64,000 nucleotides of DNA from Corynebacterium tuberculostearicum (GCF_030503735.1 NZ_CP073096.1:1674001-1738000); one strand, 5' to 3'. Positions 11,933 through 21,675 are shown, counted from the stretch's first letter. The notes: a model not told the origin generated them from the letters alone. Numbers and translations: made by a program.

Positions 11933-12697
11933 CTAGAGCACCCGATTCTGGTCCGCGAAAAGGTAGTATTCGCGGTCCTCGAGCCCGGCGGCCGCGGCCT
12001 CATCAACGATGACCGTGGCGCTGTGGTGTAGCTGCAGAATGGAGGCCGGGCACCGCGCCGAAAGCGGACCTTCAACCAGGGCCTTTACCGCGCTGGCCTT
12101 ATTGGCGCCGGTGGCCAGCAGCAGGAGGTGGCGGGCCTCGCTAATCGTGCCCAATCCTTGGGTGATTGCGTGGCGCGGCACATCCTGCTCTTTATCGAAA
12201 AAGCGCGCATTGTCCCGCACGGTTTGTGGGTGCAGCGTCGTCACGTGTGTGCGCGAGCGCAAGGAGCTAGAAGGCTCATTGAAGCCGATGTGCCCGTTTG
12301 CCCCGATCCCCAGCAGCTGGATATCCACTCCGCCGGCCTGCCGAATAGCCGCATCATAGGACTCGGCTGCACGGGCGGGATCCGCGGCGTCGCCAGCGGG
12401 GCTTTTTACCAGGGCATCGACAAAATCCACGTGGCTGGTGAACTCGCGCCGGTTGTCCGAGTAATAGGACTGCTCGTGATCGGGGGCTAGGCCCAAGTAC
12501 TCATCAAGGAGGAAGGCGCGGCTTTGGGCAAAGCTGACCTCGCCGCGCTCATAGCGGGCGATGAGTTCTTGATACATCGCTACCGGCGTCGAGCCCGTCG
12601 CTAGGCCCAGGGTGGCGCCGTCGTTGGCGTAGCGCGTAAAGATATCGGCGGCCGCGAGGGCGACCTCAGCAGGGGTGGATCGGATGAGGATATCCAT
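11933..12697 (-). CDS. nagB: Glucosamine-6-phosphate deaminase
   Basis: A 254-residue NagB enzyme that converts glucosamine-6-phosphate to fructose-6-phosphate and ammonia, linking amino sugar breakdown to glycolysis. [13 protein letters not shown] is the sugar phosphate loop, FLLDEYLGL holds the catalytic Asp, and [13 protein letters not shown] is the family signature with Asn/His of the active site. The ATG at 12697 (MDILIRST) is preceded by AAAGGA, so the longer frame starting at 12739 is rejected. No other nag gene is adjacent. A strong palindrome and a tRNA gene lie upstream. Confidence 0.95.
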   Translation of the reverse strand: MDILIRSTPAEVALAAADIFTRYANDGATLGLATGSTPVAMYQELIARYERGEVSFAQSRAFLLDEYLGLAPDHEQSYYSDNRREFTSHVDFVDALVKSPAGDAADPARAAESYDAAIRQAGGVDIQLLGIGANGHIGFNEPSSSLRSRTHVTTLHPQTVRDNARFFDKEQDVPRHAITQGLGTISEARHLLLLATGANKASAVKALVEGPLSARCPASILQLHHSATVIVDEAAAAGLEDREYYLFADQNRVL

Positions 12698-12750
12698 GCA
12701 GGGAGATCCTTTCCTAGGGAAGAAACAAGACAGGACCAATAGTAGCTAGA

Positions 12751-12791
12751 CCAACCCCCTGCAGTCATTATTATTGGCCGCAGGGGGTTGG
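12751..12791 (-). terminator. 12-bp palindrome downstream of tRNA-Thr, probable terminator
   Basis: CCAACCCCCTGC (12751-12762) and its exact reverse complement (12780-12791) enclose a 17-base AT-rich loop. It lies eight bases beyond the CCA end of the minus-strand tRNA-Thr and upstream of nagB. The position suggests a tRNA transcript terminator, although no T-run follows. Confidence 0.55.
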
Positions 12792-12798
12792 TACTACG

Positions 12799-12874
12799 TG
12801 GAGCCGCCTGCGAGAATCGAACTCGCGACCTTTTCATTACGAGTGAAATGCTCTACCGACTGAGCTAAGGCGGC
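12799..12874 (-). tRNA. tRNA-Thr (anticodon CGT)
   Basis: Read on the minus strand the 76 bases fold as a full cloverleaf. The acceptor stem GCCGCCT pairs with AGGCGGC, the D arm is GCTC/GAGC, and the anticodon stem TTTCA/TGAAA carries loop CTCGTAA (anticodon CGT, reading ACG). The T arm is GCGAG-TTCGATT-CTCGC. The 3' CCA is encoded. Confidence 0.95.
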
Positions 12875-12975
12875 GCGCTGCTCGGCATGTGCCAGTGCAG
12901 CAAGAGAGAGTTTAACCTAGGGGCGCCGCGGAATAGAAATCGGGTCCCGACCGTGCGCGTCCCACCTAACCCCGC

Positions 12976-14175
12976 CTAGAGACACGCGCGGCGCAGGCGG
13001 CCCACCAGCCCATCGAAAGCAATCTGCGTGCCGACGTTTTGGGTCAGCTGCTCGCGGCACAGCGTGATGGCCGCTTGGCAGTCCAGCAGGCCTTCCTCGC
13101 TCACGCGCTGCGCGAGCTCACCAGAAAGACCGGCGAAGTCCGGGTGGGTCAGATCCACCTGCGCGCCCACCTTCTGCATGAGCGCATCGCGGTACACACC
13201 GGAGAGATCGATAAGCACCAAATCCAGGTTGTCGATAACCCGGCGCTTGGCTCTCTTCTTGTGCTGATCCTGTAAGTCTTTAATGACCGAGCGGGCGTCG
13301 CGCTGCGCCTTGGCGGCGCCCTTGCCCTTCGCGCCCACGCCGAGGGTTTGTTCCAACTTCGCCAGCTCAGCCTCTTCTTGTTCCTTGTGCGAGTCCTTCG
13401 CCTCCGCGTCCACCATCTTCAGCAACGAGGTCACCGCCTGGAAGCCCTGAGAGCCGTGGAAGACCTCTTCTGCCAAATTGATGGCCACCGCGCGGCGCTT
13501 TTGCACGGCCGGATCGTTGACTAGGCGCCGCGCCCTGCCGACGTGGCGGAGGGAGGTGAGGGCGGCCAAGTGGGCGTCGTGATCCGAGGCGCCCTCGCTG
13601 ACCAACTGGGAGGTAATGCTCTTTACCGACGGGGAGGGGATGTAGAGATGGCGGCAGCGCGAGCGGAGGGTTTGGGAGAAGTCCTCGGGGGCGTCGGAAG
13701 GCGCACACATGATAATTACGGTGCGCGCCGGCGGCTCCTCTACCGTCTTCAGCAGGGCATTCGCACCGTTGTTGTTGAGTCGGTCGGCATTATTGAAGAT
13801 CACCACGCGCCACGGCGCCACCGTGGGCAGGCTCGCGGCGCGGCCGATCACCTCGCGCACCGTATCCACGGGGATGATAACCTCCTGCGGATCCACGAGC
13901 ACCAAATCGGTGTGCTGCTTGGTCTCCAGCACCGCGCGGCAAGCCTCGCAGCGGCCGCAGCCCGGCTCCTCGGGGTCCGTGCACATGAGCGCGGCCGCAA
14001 AATCGATCGCGGCCAGGGAACGTCCGGATCCCGGCGGGCCGGTAAATAGCCAGGAATGGCTCATCGCCCGCGGGTCTGCCCCTGGCATCCCCCGGGCCGC
14101 CCGAGCGGCGCCCAGGATGGTGCGGGCCACACCTGGGGTATCTGCCAATCTTTGCGCAACGCTTCCGGTATTCAC
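12976..14175 (-). CDS. holB: DNA polymerase III delta prime subunit
   Basis: A 399-residue AAA+ clamp-loader subunit that helps load the sliding clamp during replication. WLFTGPPGSGRSLAA is a P-loop-like motif (around residue 45). A zinc module with Cys residues in CTDPEEPGCGRCEAC follows, and NANALLK/sensor-type motifs occur at residues 135-145. It starts at GTG 14175, which lies seven bases after TAGGCT (14183-14188, minus strand), so the message is probably leaderless. It is divergent from cyaB; the promoters of the two genes share the 37-base gap between them. The arrangement holB-cyaB-topA is that of other corynebacteria. Confidence 0.92.
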   Translation of the reverse strand: MNTGSVAQRLADTPGVARTILGAARAARGMPGADPRAMSHSWLFTGPPGSGRSLAAIDFAAALMCTDPEEPGCGRCEACRAVLETKQHTDLVLVDPQEVIIPVDTVREVIGRAASLPTVAPWRVVIFNNADRLNNNGANALLKTVEEPPARTVIIMCAPSDAPEDFSQTLRSRCRHLYIPSPSVKSITSQLVSEGASDHDAHLAALTSLRHVGRARRLVNDPAVQKRRAVAINLAEEVFHGSQGFQAVTSLLKMVDAEAKDSHKEQEEAELAKLEQTLGVGAKGKGAAKAQRDARSVIKDLQDQHKKRAKRRVIDNLDLVLIDLSGVYRDALMQKVGAQVDLTHPDFAGLSGELAQRVSEEGLLDCQAAITLCREQLTQNVGTQIAFDGLVGRLRRACL

Positions 14176-14212
14176 TCGCCCTAGCCTACTGGTCTTACTA
14201 AAGTATTAAGGC

Positions 14213-15745
14213 ATGAACAGACTACTGCGCGGCGCACGATGGCTCATGGGTACCCAATGGCCGGTCTACGCCGCCTTAGTCCTCGGCGCGAACCTCATCG
14301 GCGCCATAGCGATCATGACCTTTGTCCTTTATTTCCTGCCCATGCCGGAGATCAAGGACTTTGCCTCCGAACTGCCCAGCCTGATGGGCGTTGCCGCGGT
14401 GTACCTCATGTTTGCCGTGGTCATCGGCATCGCCGTGACCCTGCTGCTTTTCCGCCCAGTGCTGGACTGGCAGCGCAACCCAGACGAGCATGATCCGAAT
14501 ATGGTGCGCAACTTGGTGCTGCGCATCCCCGTCTACCAATCCGCGGTGGCGGCCGCGGTGTGGCTCATCGGCATCATCTTGGCCGTGGTGATTTCCGGGC
14601 AGGAATCCGGCCGCCTGGGGCTAGTCGTTGGCGTATCTGCCACCCTGGCCGGCCTAGTGGTGATCATTCTGACCTACTTGCAAGCCGAGCGCCTCGTCCG
14701 ACCGGTTGCCGCCCAGGCGGTGGCGCGCCGCTTCGAGGATGCCACTTTGGAGCCGCCCATCAAGTACCGGCTGATTTCCACCTGGCTGATGACCTCCGGT
14801 GTGCCCCTGGTGGGCGTCTTATTAGTACTGATTGCCCAACGCACCGGCCTTTTTCCCGGCAACGCCGGTGACCTTGTACCCGCCATCACCGCCTTGGCGC
14901 TAACCGCCCTGGCCACCGGGTTTATCGGTACTAGCTTTGCGGTGATGAGCGTGGTGGACCCGATTGTGGAGCTGCAGGACGCCATCAATCGGGTGCGCCG
15001 CGGCGATACTAATGCAGAGGTCGATATCTATGATGGTTCCGAGCTAGGCGTGCTGCAGGCCGGCTTCAACGAAATGATGCGTGGCCTGCGCGAGCGCAAT
15101 CGCGTGCGCGATATTTTCGGCCGCTACGTCGGTAGCGAGGTGGCCCAGCGCGCCTTGGAGGAGCGCCCCGAACTAGGCGGCGAGGACCGCAAGGTAGCGG
15201 TGCTTTTTATTGACGTCATCGGCTCTACCACCTTCGCCGTCAATCACTCCCCCGAGGAGGTAGTGGAGGAACTCAATAAGTTCTTCGAGCACGTCGTCAA
15301 GGTGGTGCACCGCAATAAAGGCATCATTAATAAGTTCCAAGGCGATGCCGCCCTCGCCGTTTTTGGCGCACCCCTGAATGTTTATGATTCCACCTCCATG
15401 GCGCTGCAGGCCGCCCGCGAGCTGCGCGGCGAGTTGCGCGGGCTGGAGCTGCAGGCCGGCATTGGCGTGGCGGCGGGGCACGTCGTCGCCGGGCACATAG
15501 GTGGCGCAGATCGCTTCGAGTACACCGTCATCGGTGATGCCGTAAACGAGACCGCGCGCCTGACCGAGCTGGCCAAGGACACCCCGGGCCAGGTGCTCAC
15601 CAATGCCGCCACACTTAAGACCGCCAATGAGGCCGAGCAGGCCCGCTGGACTATGATGAAATCCATTGAGCTGCGTGGGCGTCACCGCATGACCCAGCTG
15701 GCTCGCCCTATCCGCGCTACCCTGGCAGAACGTTCCGAGGTATAA
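14213..15745 (+). CDS. cyaB: Membrane-bound class III adenylate cyclase
   Basis: A 510-residue cyclase that makes cAMP, the ligand of GlxR. About six transmembrane segments fill residues 10-245. A HAMP linker follows (VVDPIVELQDAINRVRRGD and the DGSELGVLQAGFNEM helix, residues 240-300), then a class III catalytic domain from about residue 325. FIDVIGSTTF holds the first metal Asp, NKFQGDAALAVFGAP the second, and YTVIGDAVNETARL the transition-state region. No residue loss is evident. TAAAGT (14199-14204) eight bases before the ATG suggests a leaderless transcript. The glxR gene is in the same window at 36.2 kb, so the enzyme and receptor of this circuit are about 20 kb apart. DUF418 gene follows after 12 bases. 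Confidence 0.92.
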   Translation: MNRLLRGARWLMGTQWPVYAALVLGANLIGAIAIMTFVLYFLPMPEIKDFASELPSLMGVAAVYLMFAVVIGIAVTLLLFRPVLDWQRNPDEHDPNMVRNLVLRIPVYQSAVAAAVWLIGIILAVVISGQESGRLGLVVGVSATLAGLVVIILTYLQAERLVRPVAAQAVARRFEDATLEPPIKYRLISTWLMTSGVPLVGVLLVLIAQRTGLFPGNAGDLVPAITALALTALATGFIGTSFAVMSVVDPIVELQDAINRVRRGDTNAEVDIYDGSELGVLQAGFNEMMRGLRERNRVRDIFGRYVGSEVAQRALEERPELGGEDRKVAVLFIDVIGSTTFAVNHSPEEVVEELNKFFEHVVKVVHRNKGIINKFQGDAALAVFGAPLNVYDSTSMALQAARELRGELRGLELQAGIGVAAGHVVAGHIGGADRFEYTVIGDAVNETARLTELAKDTPGQVLTNAATLKTANEAEQARWTMMKSIELRGRHRMTQLARPIRATLAERSEV

Positions 15746-15757
15746 CGAGGTTTTTAA

Positions 15758-16996
15758 GTGAGTTCAGCTCCCCGGCCCCGCATGATCGTGCCCGATGTGG
15801 CACGCGGCATGGCCCTATTAGGCATCGCCATGGCCAATATGACCACGGCGTGGATTATCACCACCGACCGGCCAGCAAGTTATTTCGGCGGCATCATCGA
15901 CGGCAGCGCGTGGGACAAGGCCGCCGTCGTCTTCGGCGCCTTCTTTGTCCACAACCGCGGCCTGCCCATGTTTTCTACGCTGCTGGGCTTTGGCGTGGGG
16001 CTCATCGCGTTGAGTCTGTGGCGGCGTGGGTTTCCGGTGCAGGCGGCGCGCAGGGTCATCGCCAAGCGCTATGCCTTCTTAGCAGTGATGGGTGCGGTGC
16101 ACATGACGCTGCTGTTTTGGGGCGACATCATGTTCTTCTATGGCGCGGCCGGAATCGTGATTGCATTCCTGCTGCGCAAGCGGGATTCTACCCTTATGCG
16201 CGTGGCCTATATTCTGTTCGCACTGTGCGCGCTGGGTGGGATCGTGGCCTTCATTTCCGGCGCTATGGATCCCCTCGGCGTGGTGGCTACGGAAGGCATC
16301 GGCACCATCGATTCCTACCCCGATTTGCTGCTCAGCCAGCTTGTCACCCTAGGCAGCCAGGCCTTGGCCACGCCGATCATTTTATTGATGTACCTGCCCG
16401 TCATGCTGGTGGGCTTTGTGTGGGCGCGCCAGGGAGTGCTTGCCGACGTCCCCTCTCACCGCCCCACCCTCCTGCGCTGGGTCGCCGTCGCGGTGGTCAT
16501 TACCGTGGTTATCGGTACCTTGTGGTCTTTGAGCACGCTCGGGGTCATCGAGCAACGCTGGGCCAGTGCGGCCGATAATGCCAACTCCTTCATCGGCGTC
16601 TTTACCGGCCCCGGCATCCTGGCCGGGCTCGCGCTGGTGTTGCAGCCGGTACAGGAGCGGCTCTCGGCCGGCGCACCGCTGCCCGCGGTACTGTGGCCCT
16701 TCGCGGCGCTGGGCAAGCGCTCCATGAGCGGCTATGTGGGCCAGTCCCTCCTCTTTTTCTGCCTCGTGCACCCGTTTACGCTGAACTTCGGCCACGAACT
16801 GGGCGCCTTTGGCCAAGCCGCTCTGGCATTCGCGGTGTGGCTGGTCACGCTCATCTTCGCCTGCATGCTGGAAGCCTTCGACCGCCGCGGACCTTTTGAG
16901 GCCGTGCACCGCCGCCTGTCCTACGGCCCGACGATGCAGCCGCAGTTACCGGGTGCGGCGCAGGCCATCGAGAAGCAGCAGATGGCCGACCGCTAG
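15758..16996 (+). CDS. DUF418-family integral membrane protein
   Basis: A 412-residue polytopic membrane protein. The N-terminus VPDVARGMALLGIAMANM is the typical start of DUF418/YeiB-like proteins, and the C-terminal part (LGKRSMSGYVGQSLLFF) matches the DUF418 domain signature. About ten hydrophobic segments can be counted. It starts at GTG 15758, 12 bases after the cyaB stop with an AACGAGG-like site, so both are probably cotranscribed. The function of DUF418 proteins is not settled; a transport role is usually assumed. The last 50 bases overlap the convergent gene on the minus strand. Confidence 0.8.
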   Translation: MSSAPRPRMIVPDVARGMALLGIAMANMTTAWIITTDRPASYFGGIIDGSAWDKAAVVFGAFFVHNRGLPMFSTLLGFGVGLIALSLWRRGFPVQAARRVIAKRYAFLAVMGAVHMTLLFWGDIMFFYGAAGIVIAFLLRKRDSTLMRVAYILFALCALGGIVAFISGAMDPLGVVATEGIGTIDSYPDLLLSQLVTLGSQALATPIILLMYLPVMLVGFVWARQGVLADVPSHRPTLLRWVAVAVVITVVIGTLWSLSTLGVIEQRWASAADNANSFIGVFTGPGILAGLALVLQPVQERLSAGAPLPAVLWPFAALGKRSMSGYVGQSLLFFCLVHPFTLNFGHELGAFGQAALAFAVWLVTLIFACMLEAFDRRGPFEAVHRRLSYGPTMQPQLPGAAQAIEKQQMADR

Positions 16997-17557
16997 GGCA
17001 CCCGCCTCGGCCGCGCCCACCAGACGCGCCCCTTGCTTTTTCACCGCGTGCTTCCGCGTTCCGCACTTTCGCTGGGCGAGCTCCGCGCGCAGGGCCGTCA
17101 GCCCCTCAGCCGCGACCAGCAAGTTAGCGCCGTGGCTGATGCCCTTGCCGGCGTCAGTGCGCAGCGCCGGATCCCCCGCCAACGCAGAGGTGCTGAGCAC
17201 GGCCGCGCCGCCCACCGCCACGGCTGCGGCCGTCGGCTCCTTGCGAGTCGCGGCAACGCCCGCGCCCCATACGGCCGCGCGCAGGCCCCAGCCCAGGGCA
17301 TCATTGCGCGCGCCGCGGCGATATAGGCTCCACGCATAGGCAGCGTGGTTCGCCGTTACGGCCGCCACGCCGTGCACCGAAGGACGGGTCAGGGTGCGTA
17401 CCTTTTCCACCTGGCCAATAGCTGCGGCTAGGACTCCGGCGCCAACGGCGGGCTCTTCACGAACCGAGGCTAAAAGCTGCGGCCGCGCGCTGATATCGGT
17501 GGCGGCGCGGCACAGGGCCGAGGCGCCTTCCTGGGTGCGGGCAAGAAAATCGTTCAT
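16946..17557 (-). CDS. Uncharacterised Ala-rich protein next to topA
   Basis: A 203-residue protein of unknown function, very rich in Ala, Gly and Arg. It has several mildly hydrophobic stretches (for example AAAVAVGGAAVLSTSALAG and LVGAAEAGALAVGHLLLLDG) that could be membrane associated, and no signal peptide. I prefer the ATG at 17557 because AAGG lies eight bases upstream. The frame runs 51 bases into the end of the convergent DUF418 gene, which is unusual but keeps a normal codon pattern. It follows topA by 18 bases on the same strand, so it is probably the second gene of a topA operon. I recognise no domain. Confidence 0.6.
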   Translation of the reverse strand: MNDFLARTQEGASALCRAATDISARPQLLASVREEPAVGAGVLAAAIGQVEKVRTLTRPSVHGVAAVTANHAAYAWSLYRRGARNDALGWGLRAAVWGAGVAATRKEPTAAAVAVGGAAVLSTSALAGDPALRTDAGKGISHGANLLVAAEGLTALRAELAQRKCGTRKHAVKKQGARLVGAAEAGALAVGHLLLLDGLRRTR

Positions 17558-17575
17558 GCCCGCCACCTTACGCGG

Positions 17576-20551
17576 CTATTTCTTGCGCGAGCCGGCCTTC
17601 ACCACGTTCTTCGTGCCGGGCGAAGGTTTCTTGGTCGCCTTCTTGCCAGCCTTCTTCGTGGACTTTTTGGTGGCCTTCTTGGTCGCCTTCTTCTTCGTCG
17701 TCTTTTTAGAGGACTTCTTGGTGGACTTCTTCTTGGTCTCGCCGGAAGCTTCCTTGGCGCGGCGCTCGGAAAGGAGCTCGTTCGCGCGGGCGTCGGTAAG
17801 CTGCTCTGGGTCATCGCCGCGGCGCAGGGAGGCATTGGTGGTGCCGTCGGTGACATAGGGGCCGAAGCGGCCGTCCTTGACGGTCATGGGCTTGCCGGAG
17901 ACGTCGTTATCGCCCAGCTGCTTGATCGGCGGCTGAGCCGCGGCGCGGCCGCGACGCTTCGGTTCAGCATAGATGCGGCGGGCCTCGTCCAAGGTGACGG
18001 TGAAAATCTGCTCTTCCTTGGCCAAGGAACGCGAGTCATTTCCCTTCTTCAGGTACGGGCCATAGCGGCCGTTCTGTGCGGTGATCATCACACCATCGTC
18101 CTCGCCCACCTCGCGCGGTAGGGAAAGCAATTTAAGGGCCTCTTCGAGGGTGACCGTAGAAGGCTCCATCGAGCTAAACAGCGAGGCCGTACCCGGCTTG
18201 AGTTTGTTTTCGATGTACTCCTTGACGCGCTTTTCCTTTTGCTTTGCGGCCGTCTTGGTTTCCCAATTCTTGGCGCGCTTGCCTTCCTCGGCGCGCTGCT
18301 TGTCTTCCTCGGCGCGCTCCTTGGCGACGACCTCCTCGGCCTCACCCTCGGCCTTCTCCCGCTCATCGTCGCGGACGATTTCGGTGACATACGGGCCGAA
18401 GCGGCCCTCCTTGGCCACGATCATGCGGCCGTTTTCCGGGTTCTCGCCCAGCTCGCGGCCGCCCTGCGGAGTGGCGAAGAGCTTTTCCGCCAGCTCCTCG
18501 TTCAGGCCGTCTGGGGTGACGGTTTCGGACAGGTTAGCGCGCTGATACTCGATGCTGCCGTCGTCGTTAGTGCCAACGGCGCGCTCGATATACGGGCCGT
18601 AGCGGCCTACGCGCACGAAGACATCGCGACCTTCGGCGTCGGTATAAAGCAGTAGCGAGTTGACCTTGCGGGCATCGATGGCCTCCAGGTTGACGTCGAT
18701 AAGCGATTTCAAGCCACCATGGCGGGCAATGGAGGCCGCCTTCTGCTCGTTGGCCTCGGCGTTGCCAAAGTAAAAGCCATTGAGCCAAGCGGTGCCATCT
18801 TCGATACCGGTGGCAATCTGGTCTAGCTCGTCTTCCATGGAAGAGGTGAAGTCATAGTCCACCAGCTCGGTGAAGTTCTCCTCCAACAGGCCTACGACGG
18901 CGAAGGCAACCCAGGAGGGCACCAGCGCATTGCCGCGCGAGACCACATAACCGCGGTCCTGGATGGTCTTGATGATGGACGCGTAGGTGGACGGGCGGCC
19001 GATGCCTAGGTCCTCCATCTTCTTGACCAGGCTGGCTTCGGTATAGCGCGCCGGCGGGTTGGTGGAATGACCCTCAGCGGAAACCTCCTTGGCGGTCAGA
19101 GCGCGTCCCTCCTCCAAGTGCGGCAGGCGGGTACCGCCCTTCTTGTCACCCTTGGCATCGTCCGCGCCGTAGGCCTTCAAGAAGCCGGGGAAGGTAATGG
19201 TGCGGCCGGTGGCGGATAATTCCACGTCATAGCTGCCGTTATCCGTAGTGGCGTTGCCCGCCACGGTGACCTTCATGGAGGTTCCCTTGGCATCAGCCAT
19301 CTGGGAGGCGACGGTGCGCTTCCAAATCAGGTCATAGAGCTTAAACTCCTCCGCATCCAACTGGCCGGAGAGCTGGCCTGGGGTGGCGAAGGACTCGCCG
19401 GCCGGGCGGATGGCCTCGTGAGCTTCTTGCGAGTTTTTGACCTTGCGGTCATACACGCGCGGGGAATCGGAAACGTATTCTGCGCCGTAGATGCTGGTGG
19501 CGGAGTTGCGCGCGGCGGCCAAGCCCTGCTTGGACAGCGAGGTCGAGTCCGTACGCATATAAGTAATGTGGCCGTTTTCGTACAAGCGCTGCGCAATGCG
19601 CATGGTGCGTTCGGAGGTAAAGTGCAGGCGGCGGCCGGCCTCCTGCTGCAGCGTGGAGGTCATAAACGGCGCATAGGGCTTGCGCGTATAGGGCTTGTGT
19701 TCCACCCCGGCGACTTCCATGCCCGCGCCTTGGAGCGCAGACTCCAAGGCCTTGGCCTGCGGCTCGGTAATGACAGTGACGTCTTTGCTCTTGACGTTTC
19801 CGCGATCATCAAAGTCGCGGCCCAAGGCCACGCGCTTGCTATTGACGGCCGTGAGGCGGGCGTCGAAAGTAGCGGGGTTATCCGCATCCGCAGCGCCGGT
19901 ATCCAAGGTGGCGGCCAGATCCCAGTAGTCGGCCGGGATGAACGCCATGCGCTCGCGCTCGCGCTCGACGATGACGCGGGTGGCCACCGACTGCACGCGG
20001 CCGGCAGAAAGCCGCGGCATGACCTTCTTCCACAGCACCGGGGAAACCTCGTAGCCGTAGAGGCGGTCGAGGATGCGGCGGGTTTCCTGGGCGTCGATAA
20101 GGTTGTAATCCAGATCGCGGGTATTGTCCGCGGCCTCCAAGATGGCGGACTTGGTGATCTCATTGAACACCATGCGGCGCACCGGCACCTTGGGCTTTAG
20201 GACCTCCAGCAGGTGCCAGGCGATGGCCTCGCCCTCGCGGTCGGGGTCTGTTGCGAGGTAGAGCTGATCGCACTGCTTCAGCTTGGATTTTAGGTCTGCG
20301 ACCTTTTTCTTCTTATCGGGGCTAACCACATACAGCGGGGCGAAGTCATCCTCCGGGTTCACGCCGAGGCGCGCCCAAGATTCCTTCTTATACTTAGCCG
20401 GCACGTCCGCAGCGCCGCGGGGAAGATCGCGGATATGGCCCACGGAGGCCTCCACGATGTAGTTATCTCCGAGGTAAGGCTGAATCTTCTTCGCCTTCGT
20501 CGCCGACTCGACGATCACCAAGGTCTTTCCCGGCCCGGCTGCTTCTGCCAC
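17576..20551 (-). CDS. topA: DNA topoisomerase I
   Basis: A 991-residue type IA topoisomerase that relaxes negative supercoils. The TOPRIM domain begins at residue 8 (KTLVIVESATKAKKI) and includes ATDPDREGEAIAWHL. The active-site Tyr lies in GHITYMRTDSTSLS around residue 333. Several repeated C-terminal modules containing GRFGPYV or GRYGPY follow, without zinc-finger cysteines, as in other actinobacterial TopA. The last 50 residues are an almost pure Lys/Thr/Ala tail, known in mycobacteria to aid strand passage. The start is GTG 20551; an out-of-frame ATG lies just upstream. It is divergent from dedA. Confidence 0.97.
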   Translation of the reverse strand: MAEAAGPGKTLVIVESATKAKKIQPYLGDNYIVEASVGHIRDLPRGAADVPAKYKKESWARLGVNPEDDFAPLYVVSPDKKKKVADLKSKLKQCDQLYLATDPDREGEAIAWHLLEVLKPKVPVRRMVFNEITKSAILEAADNTRDLDYNLIDAQETRRILDRLYGYEVSPVLWKKVMPRLSAGRVQSVATRVIVERERERMAFIPADYWDLAATLDTGAADADNPATFDARLTAVNSKRVALGRDFDDRGNVKSKDVTVITEPQAKALESALQGAGMEVAGVEHKPYTRKPYAPFMTSTLQQEAGRRLHFTSERTMRIAQRLYENGHITYMRTDSTSLSKQGLAAARNSATSIYGAEYVSDSPRVYDRKVKNSQEAHEAIRPAGESFATPGQLSGQLDAEEFKLYDLIWKRTVASQMADAKGTSMKVTVAGNATTDNGSYDVELSATGRTITFPGFLKAYGADDAKGDKKGGTRLPHLEEGRALTAKEVSAEGHSTNPPARYTEASLVKKMEDLGIGRPSTYASIIKTIQDRGYVVSRGNALVPSWVAFAVVGLLEENFTELVDYDFTSSMEDELDQIATGIEDGTAWLNGFYFGNAEANEQKAASIARHGGLKSLIDVNLEAIDARKVNSLLLYTDAEGRDVFVRVGRYGPYIERAVGTNDDGSIEYQRANLSETVTPDGLNEELAEKLFATPQGGRELGENPENGRMIVAKEGRFGPYVTEIVRDDEREKAEGEAEEVVAKERAEEDKQRAEEGKRAKNWETKTAAKQKEKRVKEYIENKLKPGTASLFSSMEPSTVTLEEALKLLSLPREVGEDDGVMITAQNGRYGPYLKKGNDSRSLAKEEQIFTVTLDEARRIYAEPKRRGRAAAQPPIKQLGDNDVSGKPMTVKDGRFGPYVTDGTTNASLRRGDDPEQLTDARANELLSERRAKEASGETKKKSTKKSSKKTTKKKATKKATKKSTKKAGKKATKKPSPGTKNVVKAGSRKK

Positions 20552-20713
20552 TTCGACTTCATCCCTTTCGATGATGCGAACAATAAGGTATGCACGCTTT
20601 CAGCAATCGCCCCTAGCGTACACAGTTGATCTGCGTTTCCTTTCTCGCACCATATACGCGGTTCTGCCAAAAGGCCGTTTTCAGGGGCACTATGTACCCC
20701 CACGGAACGCGTC

Positions 20714-20719
20714 TATACT
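20714..20719 (+). promoter_or_regulatory. Probable -10 box of the dedA gene
   Basis: TATACT at 20714-20719 is the best -10 match in the 248-base gap between topA and dedA on the plus strand. No good -35 box is seen. GGGGAGGA at 20790-20797 is the ribosome binding site for the ATG at 20800. The rest of the gap has no other feature I can support. Confidence 0.5.
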
Positions 20720-20799
20720 GGCCTACTTAGAACGCCCAGTAGCTGTGAAAGCATTGTGGGGCACGATAGCACACCCAAGACGACGCCCGGGGAGGATTC

Positions 20800-21429
20800 A
20801 TGGTTGACACCATCACTATGTGGATCGAAACCGTCATGTCCACAGAGTGGATCTACCCGCTGGTCGGCGTGCTGATCTTTGGTGACTGCTTCTTCCCCGT
20901 CCTGCCGTCTGAAATCCCGCTCAATATGGCCGGCGCTTGGTCCGGCTCCCAAGGCTTTCCCCACCTGCCCACCATGTTTTTCGTGGCGCTGATTGCCGCC
21001 ATGATGGGCGATAATCTCTGCTTCCTGCTAGGCACACGGTTTATGCCCCTGCTCAAGCGCGTGCCTAAAGGTTCTAAGGCCTACGAGGGGCTGAACTGGG
21101 TAAGGCGCAATATGCGCCGCGGTGGCGGCGCGGCCATTATTATTGCCCGATTCATTCCTTCCGCGCGCCTGTTTATGACCATCCTGCTGGGATCAATGCG
21201 GTTCCCTTGGATCGTCTTTGTTTTCTTCGACACCATTGGTGTTGCGCTCTGGGCTGCCCAAGCGCTGGCCATTGGCTACCTCGGCGGCAAGGCCTTTTCC
21301 AATTCGCCGGTGCTCGCCGTGGTGGTCAGCATCATCGCCGCGGTCATCATCGGCGTGGGGCTGCAAAAGCTGCAGAATAAGTTCACCGAATGGTGGGATA
21401 CCCGCCGCGGCTACGCAGAAACGCCTTAG
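20800..21429 (+). CDS. DedA-family membrane protein
   Basis: A 209-residue DedA/VTT-domain protein. DedA proteins are polytopic inner membrane proteins needed for envelope homeostasis; some are lipid flippases or transporters. Typical features are the reentrant segment with FFPVLPSEIPLNMAG, the G-x-x-x-G motif GDNLCFLLGTRF, the ARFIPSARLFMTILLGSMRF stretch with the conserved Arg/Pro, and four to five hydrophobic segments. The C-terminus is a short basic cytoplasmic tail. The ATG at 20800 has a good GGGGAGGA site. It converges with the cold-shock gene, 16 bases apart. The substrate cannot be told. Confidence 0.9.
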   Translation: MVDTITMWIETVMSTEWIYPLVGVLIFGDCFFPVLPSEIPLNMAGAWSGSQGFPHLPTMFFVALIAAMMGDNLCFLLGTRFMPLLKRVPKGSKAYEGLNWVRRNMRRGGGAAIIIARFIPSARLFMTILLGSMRFPWIVFVFFDTIGVALWAAQALAIGYLGGKAFSNSPVLAVVVSIIAAVIIGVGLQKLQNKFTEWWDTRRGYAETP

Positions 21430-21445
21430 CGAGGGAGCCGACCGC

Positions 21446-21649
21446 CTAGATTACGGACACGGACTGGGCCTGCTCGCCCTTCGGGCCGGATCCTACTTCG
21501 AAGGTGACCTGCTGGTTTTCTTCCAGAGTACGGAAGCCGCTGCCCTGAATCTCGGAGTAGTGGACGAAAATATCGCCCTCGCCGTCCGCGCGCTCGATAA
21601 AGCCGTAGCCCTTTTCAGAGTTAAACCACTTAACGGTTCCTTGTGCCAT
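21446..21649 (-). CDS. cspA: Cold-shock protein (CspA family)
   Basis: A 67-residue single cold-shock domain that binds single-stranded RNA and DNA. RNP1 (KGYGFIE) and RNP2 (DIFVHYS) are intact, and the length is exactly that of CspA proteins. The start ATG follows an AAAAGGACTGCAC ribosome binding region. A 5' untranslated region of perhaps 100 bases includes a hairpin and TA-rich promoter sequences. The gene sits divergent to the DUF1998 helicase, an arrangement conserved in actinobacteria. Confidence 0.95.
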   Translation of the reverse strand: MAQGTVKWFNSEKGYGFIERADGEGDIFVHYSEIQGSGFRTLEENQQVTFEVGSGPKGEQAQSVSVI

Positions 21650-21675
21650 GGTGTGCAGTCCTTTTCTTGATTATC

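Noticed and set aside
19418..20200. 260-codon plus-strand frame inside topA
   Set aside because: It lies wholly within topA with no start signals; it reflects high GC at third positions.
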